Source of the DNA: Oppiella nova
Lineage: Eukaryota > Arthropoda > Arachnida > Sarcoptiformes > Oppiidae
Length of the DNA: 64,000 bases
Assembly: GCA_905397405.1 (NCBI GenBank)
Contig: CAJPVJ010000013.1
Span: 23,020-87,019, forward strand
Reading direction: 5' to 3'
This document shows, in pieces, positions 7,474-15,309 of this stretch; position 1 is the stretch's first letter; each line of letters begins with the position of its first letter. Under the pieces are notes generated by a model. That model searched no databases and had not been told where the DNA came from. It saw only the letters and a list, made by a program, of their open reading frames with translations. The position numbers and the translations under genes are program-made.

Positions 7474-8409
7474 ATGGCTAAGCAAACAATTAATTTAGGT
7501 ACTGCACCTACTGGTGCTGGTGGAGATACTTTTCGCTCAACTGGCACAAAAACGAATGCGAATTTTACAGAAATTTATAATCAACTTGGTGCTGATGGTG
7601 CAGGTGCATTGCCGACAGTTTTACCGATTGCCAAAGGTGGTACAGGTGGAAATACTCCAAATACAGCAAAAGTAGCTCTAGGTCTAGGGGATGCTGGTTT
7701 TACCGGTTGGGGGCTAACTATCATAGGTTCACTTTACAATGTTACCACTGTTTCTGGGTTTACAAGTGTACTTGGTCAAAATCGTTTTTTCGGGATTTCA
7801 AATGGCGATTGGCAGCAGGGAAGTGTCGCCAACTCTCTATATATGCCTCAGCGATACGGATCATTATTTGGATACCAGGGAACTGATTCTCTGGGAACTT
7901 ATTCATATCAAATTTTCCGTGGCGTTTCAGGGAAGGATTTATTTTTCCGCTACGGATCGGGTGCTGATGCTTGGTCGTCTTGGCAACCATTCCGCACGGG
8001 ATTTAATGCAGTAGCTGATTCAAATGGGTTCTTAAAATCAGCATCTCCAATATGTGATTTGTATGTGGACCGCATCGAACTTAATGATGAAGCTAAACTT
8101 CAAACAATTACTTTCAAGCCTATCGGAATAGGTGAATATTTAATTTCAGGATCATTGGGATTTGCTCAAGAAGGCTGGTATATCGAAACCCCGAAAGATG
8201 CAAACGGGAATGTACTTTTTTCAGTTGTTTATGAGCAGCTAGATAATAATGATATTTCGGTCAAAACCTATAAAAAGAAATTTGATGTTGAAACGGCTTC
8301 AATTGTTCCAGATCTTGATAAGCCAGTTGATATTACTGAAGGCCGGTTTATTTCCCTACGTTTACAAGAGCTGCCACATGAGGTGATTGAAGATGGCACT
8401 GAACAGTGA
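7474..8409 (+). CDS. Phage tail fibre protein with pyocin-knob-like region
   Basis: A 311-residue protein. The N-terminus ('MAKQTINLGTAPTGAGGDT', then 'TNANFTEIYNQLGADGAGALP' and 'IAKGGTGG') is the usual head of phage tail fibres. Residues ~80-175 resemble a pyocin-knob receptor-binding domain, ending 'SGADAWSSWQPF'. The last ~110 residues ('ITFKPIGIGEYLISGSLGFA') are a domain that often closes Acinetobacter phage fibres. It should sit at the tail tip and bind the host surface. Placement between gpM and gpL is unusual for lambda-type tails. It overlaps the gpL start by 17 nt. Confidence 0.75.
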   Translation: MAKQTINLGTAPTGAGGDTFRSTGTKTNANFTEIYNQLGADGAGALPTVLPIAKGGTGGNTPNTAKVALGLGDAGFTGWGLTIIGSLYNVTTVSGFTSVLGQNRFFGISNGDWQQGSVANSLYMPQRYGSLFGYQGTDSLGTYSYQIFRGVSGKDLFFRYGSGADAWSSWQPFRTGFNAVADSNGFLKSASPICDLYVDRIELNDEAKLQTITFKPIGIGEYLISGSLGFAQEGWYIETPKDANGNVLFSVVYEQLDNNDISVKTYKKKFDVETASIVPDLDKPVDITEGRFISLRLQELPHEVIEDGTEQ

Positions 8410-9181
8410 TTTTCAAAAACTCTATGTTGATGGGTTAATCACATTATTTGAATTAGATGCCAGTGCTTTAGGTGCTGGCGTTTTGCGTTTCCATGGACAT
8501 ATTTCATATGAAGACTGGGAAAAGATTTATAGCTCAATCGGTTCAAATGGCTTGATTGGTTCAGATACTGGCTCAATTGGTAAACTTTATGATGTTGGTG
8601 ATGAAAAGGTTTGGCACCGCAACATTATATTTAATGGTCAGACTTTTGAGCCTATAGCGTTGCAAGTATCAGGCTTGGAAATGCGAAGTGATGGAAAGGC
8701 TTCAGCACCAACGCTAAGCATGGCTAACAATATTAAAGGTATTCAAGGCGCGGTAACTGCATACTGCTTACAGTTTGGTGATTTTGCAGGCGCAAAGCTC
8801 AAAGTCATTACCACATTAGCCAAGTATCTCGATGCTGAAAACTTTAGTGCTGGTAATACCAGTGCGAATCCAAGTGAGAAACGTGAGCAGATTTGGTTTA
8901 TAGAACAAAAGACTTCTGAAAATGCTCAGCAAGTGACTTTTGAACTTTCTAATCCAGTGGATTTTGAAGGATTAAAAATCCCTACACGGCAAATCTCAAA
9001 CTACTGCAATTGGGAATATCGAAGTGAAGAATGCGGCTATATCGGGGCTGCAATGTTTACTGAAAAAGATGAGCCTACAGACAATCCAGCTTTAGATCGA
9101 TGTAACTACCGAACATCAGGCTGTCGTTGCCGAGAAAATGAGCTTCATTTTGGTGGATTCCCTGCATCTTCGATGGTGTAA
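8393..9181 (+). CDS. Phage minor tail protein L (gpL-like)
   Basis: The ATG at 8393 ('MALNSDFQKLYVDG') lies inside the end of the fibre gene; a TTG six bases upstream is less likely. The protein has 262 residues. The lambda gpL family is shown by the C-terminal cysteine cluster: 'YCNWEYRSEECGY' then 'CNYRTSGCRCRENELHFGG', four cysteines of which bind an iron-sulfur cluster in lambda gpL. gpL is part of the tail-tip complex that meets gpJ. The sequence looks intact. Confidence 0.85.
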   Translation: MALNSDFQKLYVDGLITLFELDASALGAGVLRFHGHISYEDWEKIYSSIGSNGLIGSDTGSIGKLYDVGDEKVWHRNIIFNGQTFEPIALQVSGLEMRSDGKASAPTLSMANNIKGIQGAVTAYCLQFGDFAGAKLKVITTLAKYLDAENFSAGNTSANPSEKREQIWFIEQKTSENAQQVTFELSNPVDFEGLKIPTRQISNYCNWEYRSEECGYIGAAMFTEKDEPTDNPALDRCNYRTSGCRCRENELHFGGFPASSMV

Positions 9182-9183
9182 AT

Positions 9184-9387
9184 ATGAAATTAAATAAAAA
9201 ACTTAAAGCTGCGATTTCATCTCATGCTGAACAATGTTTCCCCGCAGAAAGTTGCGGGGTTATTGTTTCTGGAACGTATATACCTTGTCGCAATGTGGCT
9301 GAGCAAGGTCAGTTTCAAATCCATCATGAAGACATGGCGAATGCTGAAGATCAGGGTGGAGGGTGGGTTTGCAGGTGTATGGTCTGA
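9184..9387 (+). pseudogene. gpK-like tail assembly protein, N-terminal fragment
   Basis: Residues 1-55 ('LKAAISSHAEQCFPAESCGV', then 'CRNVAEQGQF') match the start of the Mov34/JAB domain of phage K proteins, which carry JAB and NlpC/P60 peptidase domains and normally run to ~230-250 residues. The HxH zinc motif and the whole NlpC/P60 domain are missing. After about codon 56 the DNA switches to gpJ sequence in another frame and the K frame stops at 9387. The product cannot be functional. Confidence 0.8.
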
Positions 9388-10492
9388 ACAATCAGCGAGG
9401 ATTGAGGAGGATGTGGCTCAATCACTTCGTACTGATCAAGTGATTGCTCAGATGAATGAAAATCAAGCTTCTGTGACAACTCAACTCAATACATTGGTGA
9501 ATGCTGATAAGTCTTTAAGTGAGAGTATTAATACTGTACGTGCTGATTTCGACAGTAATAAAACTGCCGTTCAAAGTCAGATAAAGACTATATCTGATGC
9601 TCAATCTGCACAGTCTTCACGTATTGATACGGTTCAAGCTTCAACCGTTACAGCTCAATCAACAGCAGATCAGGCAATTATAGATGCAGCAACTAAAGCA
9701 ACAGCAGCCGAGGTTGCAGCAAAAACTTATGCTGATGCAAAAGCTAAAGCAGAAGCAGATGCAGCAAAGGCATCGGCCTCAACTGATGCAACAGTTAAAG
9801 CAAATGCAGCCGAATCTGCGGCCAAAGCTGCTGCAGCGTTGGATGCTAAAAATAAAGCTGATGCAGCTCAACAAGCAGCAGAGGCCAAGGCGGCAATAGC
9901 ACAAGCAACTGCCAATGATGCTTTATCTAAAGCAAATACAGCAAATACAAATCTTGCAACAGTACAAACGAAAGTTGAAGCGGTTACAACAGCTCAAACT
10001 GCTACCGCAAAACAAGTCGGTACGATTCAAACCACTGTAGATGGCAACACTGCGAGTATTCAAACTCAGCAGTCATCTATTAATGGGTTAAATGCAAGAG
10101 CAACGTTGAAACTTCAATCAGGTAATTTAATCGGCGGGATTGGTATTGAGAATGACAGCAAAACTGTTGATTTCATTATTCAAGCAAATAAGTTTGCAAT
10201 TGCCCCGCCTGAAGGAACTACTGGATCAAGCAAGTATGCATTTGTGTACCAATCGACTGCTGTTACGCTTCCAAATGGCACAGTGGTTCCTGCTGGCTTG
10301 TATCTTGATAATGCTTCAGTTGGTTATATTTCTGCAACTAAGATTCATGCTGAAAGTTTGAGTGCTGTTAGTGCAACTATCGGTGTGCTCCGAACAGCTA
10401 CGTCAGGTTCACGTATGGAAATACGCGATAATGTTATCAAATGCTATGAGGGTAATACGCTTAGAGTGCAGTTAGGCAATTTAGATTTATAG
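9353..10492 (+). pseudogene. gpJ host-specificity tail protein, C-terminal fragment (DUF1983 region)
   Basis: From about 9353 the frame reads 'GVWSEQSARIEEDVAQSL', the linker seen before the C-terminal DUF1983 region of phage J proteins. A long Ala/Lys/Gln-rich coiled coil follows (about 9650-10080), then a beta-rich end with 'LKLQSGNLIGGIGIEN' and 'VDFIIQANKFAI'. J proteins are usually well over 1000 residues; here only ~380 remain. There is no gpI gene and no proper start: the open frame merely continues back through gpK in the wrong frame. A single deletion removing the end of K, all of I and most of J explains this. Confidence 0.8.
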
Positions 10493-10502
10493 GAAGCACA
10501 TC

Positions 10503-10799
10503 ATGACTTACGGATTAAAATGTTGGAATGCAGCAGGACAACCGATTCAAGAGGTAACAGATCGATTAACTAGAGTCATTGGAACGGTGACTCCCGCAGC
10601 AACTGCACAAGGCAGTACAGGCACAATTAATATTTCTCTACCCGGGAATATATTTGCGTATTTGTGCCTAACAAAACCTGCTGCAGAGGATACCAATGTT
10701 CCTAATTACGCATTTAACCGATTACTTGCTATTGATAATGCTGCACGCACCATTAGATATGAAAATATCAATAGCCCTATTGTTTATGGGGTTTATTGA
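10503..10799 (+). CDS. Phage tail-tip accessory protein, unknown function
   Basis: A 98-residue protein starting 'MTYGLKCWNAAGQ'. It begins 10 nt after the gpJ remnant and shares the 'MTYGL' start with the next gene. It is Gly/Thr/Ala-rich and beta-prone, as in small proteins encoded after gpJ in Acinetobacter siphophages. I know no specific function. Its stop overlaps the next start (TGATG), so the two are translationally coupled. Confidence 0.6.
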   Translation: MTYGLKCWNAAGQPIQEVTDRLTRVIGTVTPAATAQGSTGTINISLPGNIFAYLCLTKPAAEDTNVPNYAFNRLLAIDNAARTIRYENINSPIVYGVY

Positions 10800-11545
10800 T
10801 GACCTATGGTTTAACTATTTTCAACCCTGATACAGGTAACGTTGTTATTGATAACAACTACATGAATCAGGGTGTAATTGCTTCAGGCATAATTGCTAGT
10901 TTAGGTAGTTATACAGTTCCTCCTTATGGGGGGAGATTGTATAAACTTACCTATCCAAGTTTTATTTTAAATCCTAGCGTAGCTATTCAGTTGGATAAGA
11001 CTGTGCGAGTATCTAAAACCAACTTGAGCAATACATCATCAGGAATGACTTGTTATATATGGGTGAGTGGTGATCCTGGTACTCTTAAATATTATCTGTA
11101 TGGCTCCAATGTGGTCGCAACATCTTCTTATGGTTTGCGAGTGTACGATGCCAATGATCGAGTGACCTATGATTCAGGTATGCCATATTTAAAAATATTA
11201 GGTGTGGCTGCCAATAATTTAACTACGTGGACGATTAACGGTGTTCCTGTTACAGGTGCGGGTACCAATTCTTCTACTTCTGAGCAGTTTGATAGCGCAA
11301 AAAAGTTAGCCATAATGATAACAGGGGATGCTAGTGATAACGTGTATGCTTCCATTCCTCCTGGTCCTACTGGAACAGCGCAGACTATTCATAATATTAA
11401 CATTGCATCATTTTACATCACGTCTGATAACAGGGTGCATCAACAGCGCTATCAATTTAGTGAAACATTAAATGATACGATGATTGACTCTACTACACGA
11501 CAAGGGTACGCACCATCATTCGTACTTGACGTCACAAATTACTAA
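10799..11545 (+). CDS. Phage tail-tip appendage protein, unknown function
   Basis: The ATG at 10799 overlaps the previous stop by 1 nt and is preferred to the TTG one codon upstream. The 248-residue product begins 'MTYGLTIFNPDTGN' and is Ser/Thr/Tyr-rich and beta-prone, with 'NDNAYASIPPGPTG'-like turns near the end. It looks like a receptor-binding or decoration protein at the tail tip by position only. The gene appears intact although the J gene it accompanies is broken. Confidence 0.6.
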   Translation: MTYGLTIFNPDTGNVVIDNNYMNQGVIASGIIASLGSYTVPPYGGRLYKLTYPSFILNPSVAIQLDKTVRVSKTNLSNTSSGMTCYIWVSGDPGTLKYYLYGSNVVATSSYGLRVYDANDRVTYDSGMPYLKILGVAANNLTTWTINGVPVTGAGTNSSTSEQFDSAKKLAIMITGDASDNVYASIPPGPTGTAQTIHNINIASFYITSDNRVHQQRYQFSETLNDTMIDSTTRQGYAPSFVLDVTNY

Positions 11546-11561
11546 ACATCAAACATTACAC

Positions 11562-11581
11562 GCACCTTCGGGTGCTTTTTT
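11562..11581 (+). terminator. Rho-independent terminator
   Basis: GCACC, loop TTCG, GGTGC followed by six T. It separates the tail genes from the lysis cassette. Confidence 0.8.
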
Positions 11582-11604
11582 ATTGCCAAAAATTAGGGGG
11601 TTAC

Positions 11605-11877
11605 ATGTCTGATACACAGGCAGCAATTGAAGCGAGTGCGGTCGCAATCACTCAAAAAGTTACGGTTACAAGTGGCGCAACATCATTCTTCGCATTCTTG
11701 GCCAAGGTTGATGTAATCGCTTGGGGCGGTTTATGTGTGGCATTGATAGGCTTATTTATTCAGCTGTACTTTGCGATTGCTAAAAATCGACGCGAAAAAG
11801 TAGAGCACGAAATGCGTAAAGCAGAACATCAATTACGAATCTTAAAATTAAAGGACGAATGTAATGTCAAAAACTAA
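11605..11877 (+). CDS. Phage holin (P21-type, class II-like)
   Basis: The ATG at 11605 has AGGGGG just upstream; the longer open frame from 11572 starts within the terminator and is rejected. The 90-residue protein has one strong membrane segment ('GLCVALIGLFIQLYFAIA') and a weaker hydrophobic stretch before it ('SFFAFLAKVDVIAW'). It ends in a highly charged tail ('NRREKVEHEMRKAEH'). This is the layout of P21 S holins that make pinholes. It overlaps the endolysin by 14 nt. Pinholins work with SAR endolysins, which fits the next gene. Confidence 0.75.
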   Translation: MSDTQAAIEASAVAITQKVTVTSGATSFFAFLAKVDVIAWGGLCVALIGLFIQLYFAIAKNRREKVEHEMRKAEHQLRILKLKDECNVKN

Positions 11878-12367
11878 AGTTTGGGCGGTTGGTCTAGCAG
11901 CTTCGGCTGCTTTTTTTACGTCTTTAATGGGCTATGAGGGGTACATGTCAAAGCCATATTTGGACAGTGCTAAAGTGGCAACGATTGGAATCGGGTCCAC
12001 ATCTTATGAAAATGGTACAAAAGTCAAAATGACTGATAAGCCTATCACTAGAGAACGTGCGGTTCAGATTGCCAAAGCTCACATTGCTAAAGATGAGGTG
12101 GCATTTCGCAAGTCTTTGCAGGGCGTGAAACTTACTCAGACTGAGTATGACGTTTATCTCGACTTCGTTTACAACTATGGCCAAGCAAATTGGAATGGCT
12201 CAACGATGCTCAGAAACCTAAAAGCAGGGCAGTATAAGCAAGCTTGCGCTTCATTATTGAAATACAAATACGTTGCAAAGCGTGATTGCTCAATACGTTC
12301 AAATGGCTGCTATGGAGTTTGGACTAGGCAACAGGATCGGTATAACAAATGCATGGGGGTGCAGTAG
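11864..12367 (+). CDS. SAR endolysin, GH24 lysozyme
   Basis: A 167-residue glycoside hydrolase family 24 lysozyme. The catalytic triad is visible with canonical spacing: Glu25 ('GYEGY'), Asp34 and Thr40 ('IGIGSTSYENG' follows). Residues 6-22 are a weakly hydrophobic Ala/Gly-rich segment without a cleavage site, typical of a signal-arrest-release domain that first anchors the enzyme in the membrane. The end has several cysteines ('RDCSIRSNGCYGVW') as in P21-type R proteins. It cleaves peptidoglycan at lysis and pairs with the upstream holin. Confidence 0.88.
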   Translation: MSKTKVWAVGLAASAAFFTSLMGYEGYMSKPYLDSAKVATIGIGSTSYENGTKVKMTDKPITRERAVQIAKAHIAKDEVAFRKSLQGVKLTQTEYDVYLDFVYNYGQANWNGSTMLRNLKAGQYKQACASLLKYKYVAKRDCSIRSNGCYGVWTRQQDRYNKCMGVQ

Positions 12368-12664
12368 ATGGCTGAATTTATAAAAGTAAGTGAAGTCCTA
12401 CTCGAGTCAAATGGGATCTATTTTATTGAATGCCCAGGCTGTAAATATCTTCACCCCTTGCATGTAGGCCCTCAACATACAATACGTTGGGAGTTTGATG
12501 GAAATTTAGAGAAGCCAACTTTTAGCCCAAGTTTGATGGTCAACGGTGGTCATTCAACTCAATGTCATTCATTTATTAGAAATGGTCAGATTCAATTTCT
12601 CTCTGATTGTCATCATGAATTGGCTGGTCAAACTGTTGATCTGCCAGAAGTTGAGGAACTCTAA
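12368..12664 (+). CDS. DUF6527 family phage protein
   Basis: A 98-residue protein whose ATG follows the endolysin stop directly. It has the DUF6527 pattern: 'CPGCKYLHPLHV', then 'WEFDGNLEKPTFSPSLMV', 'CHSFIRNGQIQFLSDCHHEL' and 'VDLPE'. The Cys/His residues suggest a metal-binding site. Members are often found in phage lysis regions and are sometimes mislabelled ammonia monooxygenase. The biochemical role is not known. Its position between endolysin and spanin is typical. Confidence 0.75.
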   Translation: MAEFIKVSEVLLESNGIYFIECPGCKYLHPLHVGPQHTIRWEFDGNLEKPTFSPSLMVNGGHSTQCHSFIRNGQIQFLSDCHHELAGQTVDLPEVEEL

Positions 12665-13165
12665 ATGCAAGCATTTTTAGCGAAATTTTATGAAACCGTC
12701 ATTATCGCAATGGCGGTTTTTTTATTGTTGGCCATAACAGCTTTAGGCATTCAATCATGGCGAGTAAATCATTTTAAAAGTGAATTTACATTGCTGGATG
12801 CAAAATACAAAACCGAAGTTGCGGAAGCAAAAGCACTGGCAGAACAAGCAAAAGCATCTGCAGCAATCAAAGAGAAACAATGGTCTGAACAACAGTTAAA
12901 AGCGGAGCAAAATTACAATGCCAAAATTAAGCAAATTAAGTCTGATGCTGATCTTGCTCAGTCCAGCGCTGACAGCTTGTCAAAGCAACTCAAAGTTGCA
13001 AACAGCCGTTTGTCCAGTGCTTCCAAAGAAACCATCATTGAGTACACCGTTGCCAACAGTGACATACTCCAAGACTGCATCACTGAATATCGAGCAGTGG
13101 CAGAAAAAGCAGATGGACACGCAGCTGATGCAGAAAGATTGAGGGAAGCATGGCCCTCGGAGTGA
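12665..13165 (+). CDS. Rz-like inner-membrane spanin subunit
   Basis: A 166-residue protein with one N-terminal membrane anchor (residues ~10-28) followed by a long Lys/Glu/Ala-rich coiled coil (residues 35-115) in the periplasm. This is the i-spanin architecture; the sequence is of DUF2514/Rz type. It joins with Rz1 in the outer membrane to fuse the two membranes at the last step of lysis. It starts immediately after the DUF6527 gene and contains the Rz1 gene in the +1 frame. Confidence 0.8.
   Translation: MQAFLAKFYETVIIAMAVFLLLAITALGIQSWRVNHFKSEFTLLDAKYKTEVAEAKALAEQAKASAAIKEKQWSEQQLKAEQNYNAKIKQIKSDADLAQSSADSLSKQLKVANSRLSSASKETIIEYTVANSDILQDCITEYRAVAEKADGHAADAERLREAWPSE
12918..13142 (+). 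CDS. Rz1-like outer-membrane spanin lipoprotein (embedded gene)
   Basis: This is a 74-codon frame lying entirely inside Rz in another reading frame. Residues 1-20 form a lipoprotein signal with lipobox 'ALTAC', so Cys21 should be lipidated. The mature part is short and Pro-rich ('CPVLPKKPSLSTPLP'), exactly as expected for Rz1. A wholly embedded Rz1 is a well-known arrangement in lambdoid phages. It should reach the outer membrane and bind the Rz coiled coil. Its reading frame is conserved in function, so it is not a chance overlap. Confidence 0.8.
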   Translation: MPKLSKLSLMLILLSPALTACQSNSKLQTAVCPVLPKKPSLSTPLPTVTYSKTASLNIEQWQKKQMDTQLMQKD

Positions 13166-13170
13166 GGGCA

Positions 13171-13198
13171 TATTTGCATAAGGGCCATTATGTTAAAC
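13171..13198. other. dif-like XerC/XerD recombination site (putative prophage attachment site)
   Basis: An 11-bp arm TATTTGCATAA, a 6-bp centre GGGCCA and an 11-bp arm TTATGTTAAAC. The right arm matches the E. coli dif XerD arm at 10 of 11 bases, and the left arm has the conserved inner GCATAA of XerC arms at the right spacing. It begins 6 nt after the Rz stop, at the likely prophage edge. Confidence 0.7.
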
Positions 13199-13245
13199 CA
13201 GATATCTAAAACTGTGGCCCACGCAATGCTATTGTTGCCACAGCT

Positions 13246-13283
13246 CGACATCGTGAATCTGCGAAATTGTATTCACGATGTCG
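13246..13283. repeat. Inverted repeat, possible terminator
   Basis: CGACATCGTGAAT and ATTCACGATGTCG are perfect 13-bp arms around a 12-nt loop. It lies between the dif-like site and the convergent lyase gene. No T run follows, so it may be a bidirectional terminator without one or a protein-binding palindrome. Confidence 0.6.
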
Positions 13284-13334
13284 AATAAGCCAACGATTTA
13301 AATCATTCAATGATTGGCTAAGGCAGGATTCTTG

Positions 13335-14561
13335 TTAATTAAGATCTTTAATCACCACGTTTTTGTGGTAAGCCTCGACAGGCTGACCCACGATAACACG
13401 GTTCTTAAGTGCTCCTTCTCGCCAACTTGAACGGTAAATGCCCATTTGGAAATAAGGTGACCACTTTTGATGGTAATTATTGACCCCAGTGATGTTGGCT
13501 ACTTCTTTTCCATTATGTTTCACCACTACTTTCCCAGGAATCAATTGATCGTTTGCATCAAGTTCTGACCATTGGATATCAAAATTCCAATCATTCCACT
13601 GGTTATATACCACAGGCACATCTAAGACATAACGCTTCAAAAGCGTTTCTGGAACTGCCAAGGGTGAAGTCATTGGCTTCAACTCATATAAATGTAACTG
13701 CCACTCAGGTTTTAGACCTGAAAGTACCAAGGCTATTGGGGGATTCAAATTTTTTCCATTTAGGTTAAAGCCATGCCACTGTGCCAATATTGTTCCATAC
13801 TGAAATACTGGCCATGTTGAGGGAATATAGTGAGAAAAAGAATAGTTATAATGGCCCCAACTAAATTGCTTTCGTTGTATTTCCGCGCGATAACACTGAC
13901 CATCATCAGGCACGACAAATTTGGCAACATTCTGCCCTGTGCCAGCAGGATCTTTAACAATTGTTGCTGAACTACGATTTTCAAAGTGGAGGGCCATTGC
14001 ATTCCACGTCGACAGATCATTACTGTATTTATCGACACGAATCATCCCTGTCTCAAACCCATCACGAAAAATAACCTTACCCTTTTTTTCCGTATTGTCT
14101 ACCAATACATCATCATTTTCAGGATCTGTTATCACATCAGATGGATTAACAACTTGTTCTACATTTCTCGCGAAGACCTGTAGTTTAACTGTGGTGGTTT
14201 GACTGTCTTGTTGACCATCATTCACCACTAAACTCAGTTCATAATCTCCAGCATGGTCTGGAATAAAATGAAATATTTTATCCGTACTAGCACCAAAACT
14301 TGGGAAACTATTTTCAGGCTTTTTAACGACTGCCCAACGATAGTTCAATGTTGTCGCGCTATCATCAGTACTTTCAGAACCATCTAAAAGTATGCTATCC
14401 CCAACCATAGCGCTGTCTTGCGTTGATTGAATTATGCCTACAGGCACTTCATTCCGAATATCTTTTACCGTTGCCGTTGTTGATTGATCATCCTGACCTC
14501 CCCCGCAAGCCACCATCCCCACAACTGTAGTTAAAACTAAAAAGTATCTAATTTTATTCAT
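13335..14561 (-). CDS. Lipoprotein polysaccharide lyase (heparin lyase I-like) with PKD domain
   Basis: A 408-residue protein. The signal ends in 'GMVAC', so Cys19 is a likely lipidation site. Residues ~40-130 form a PKD-type Ig fold ('DGSESTDDSATTLNYRWAVV' and 'GDYELSLVVNDGQ'). Residues ~165-400 look like the jelly-roll polysaccharide lyase family PF14099 ('FRDGFETG', 'RAEIQRKQFSWG', 'ILAQWHGF', 'YFQMGIYRSSW'). It would act at the cell surface on an acidic polysaccharide, perhaps capsule or exopolysaccharide; the substrate is unknown. It converges on the prophage end and looks intact. Confidence 0.7.
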   Translation of the reverse strand: MNKIRYFLVLTTVVGMVACGGGQDDQSTTATVKDIRNEVPVGIIQSTQDSAMVGDSILLDGSESTDDSATTLNYRWAVVKKPENSFPSFGASTDKIFHFIPDHAGDYELSLVVNDGQQDSQTTTVKLQVFARNVEQVVNPSDVITDPENDDVLVDNTEKKGKVIFRDGFETGMIRVDKYSNDLSTWNAMALHFENRSSATIVKDPAGTGQNVAKFVVPDDGQCYRAEIQRKQFSWGHYNYSFSHYIPSTWPVFQYGTILAQWHGFNLNGKNLNPPIALVLSGLKPEWQLHLYELKPMTSPLAVPETLLKRYVLDVPVVYNQWNDWNFDIQWSELDANDQLIPGKVVVKHNGKEVANITGVNNYHQKWSPYFQMGIYRSSWREGALKNRVIVGQPVEAYHKNVVIKDLN

Positions 14562-14781
14562 GCAAATGCACTCTATTTATACACACCCAAAATTAGCCAT
14601 GTACCTTACTTCGTCTATGTCTCTTTGAGAATAGGAAACAGCTGAACATGGCCAAATTCAATTTTTAAATACCTAAAAACAAGCTTCATCTTAAACAATG
14701 AAATGCGCTGCTTTACTTATTGATAAAAAATCAATTTTTCTTAAAATCAACCTTTCAGCATAGCCTCCTCATTTTATAACA

Positions 14782-14958
14782 TTATGGAATTTCAGCTCTA
14801 CTTTTTTTGATGACTGAACTATCAAAAACATATTCCACATTTTGGGCTTCTAATTCGGGTGGTTTCTCTGGAATAAACCGAGAAGGTATTAAATTTTGAG
14901 TTAGTCTTTCATTGGTTAATGTTTGAATTACAGGAATATTTCCATCAAATTTTTGCAT
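14782..14958 (-). CDS. Small hypothetical protein with strong ribosome binding site
   Basis: The ATG at 14958 has AGGAG 8 nt upstream on the minus strand, one of the best ribosome binding sites in the window; a GTG nine bases earlier overlaps that site. The 58-residue product begins 'MQKFDGNIPVIQTLTNERL' and contains a Pro-rich centre ('FIPEKPPELEAQ'). There is no signal peptide or membrane segment. I recognise no family. The leader-like N-terminus could suit a precursor peptide, but no modifying enzyme is nearby. Confidence 0.45.
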   Translation of the reverse strand: MQKFDGNIPVIQTLTNERLTQNLIPSRFIPEKPPELEAQNVEYVFDSSVIKKSRAEIP

Positions 14959-15246
14959 TATTCTCACTCCTAATTTTAACGAACTTTTATTAAACCGTGT
15001 TTTGTAAAATAATTCTTAGACAACATATCTCGACTCATTGATCATTTCCGATTCTTGAAATAGCAGGGACCTACAGAAATCTTCGCCTCCCTAATTTCAT
15101 TTGAACGTCTTAATAAGCTTGCATTAAACTTTCATTCTGCATTCTCGTTTCATGATCTGGAAGAAGGTCAGGAATATGGTTCGATTTCTCAATCAGTTAA
15201 GAACAGAACACTTCACACTTTTTAACTCAATTATGTTTTTGAATAA
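14959..15246. other. Intergenic region between divergent genes
   Basis: This region carries the upstream sequence of the small minus-strand gene and leads to the PliG promoter. I see no further gene. The 220 bases at 14562-14781 also hold nothing that I can support beyond lyase-gene upstream sequence. Confidence 0.5.
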
Positions 15247-15274
15247 TTGACCTATAAAAACATGAGTATATAAT
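15247..15274 (+). promoter_or_regulatory. Sigma70 promoter of the lysozyme inhibitor gene
   Basis: TTGACC at 15247-15252, a 16-nt spacer and a consensus TATAAT at 15269-15274, about 35 nt upstream of the start codon. Confidence 0.7.
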
Positions 15275-15309
15275 TATTATAAACTTAATAAATTAAGGTC
15301 TAATTTGAC

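Noticed and set aside
9224-9352. Upstream part of the long frame leading into the gpJ remnant
   Set aside because: It is the gpK coding DNA read in the wrong frame; only the part after ~9353 is real J sequence.
9684-9899. Gln/Met-rich frame in the gpJ coiled-coil region
   Set aside because: It is a shadow produced by the Ala/Lys-rich repeat composition in the next frame.
1-13200. Functional tailocin or complete prophage
   Set aside because: The tape measure, gpI and most of gpJ are missing, so neither a tail device nor a phage particle could be made from what is visible.
12958-13251. Minus-strand frames opposite the Rz gene
   Set aside because: They are antisense to Rz/Rz1 with no recognisable domain. 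Rz1 on the plus strand explains the open frame.
13921-14202. Plus-strand frames opposite the polysaccharide lyase
   Set aside because: They are antisense to conserved lyase and PKD sequence, with no start signal.
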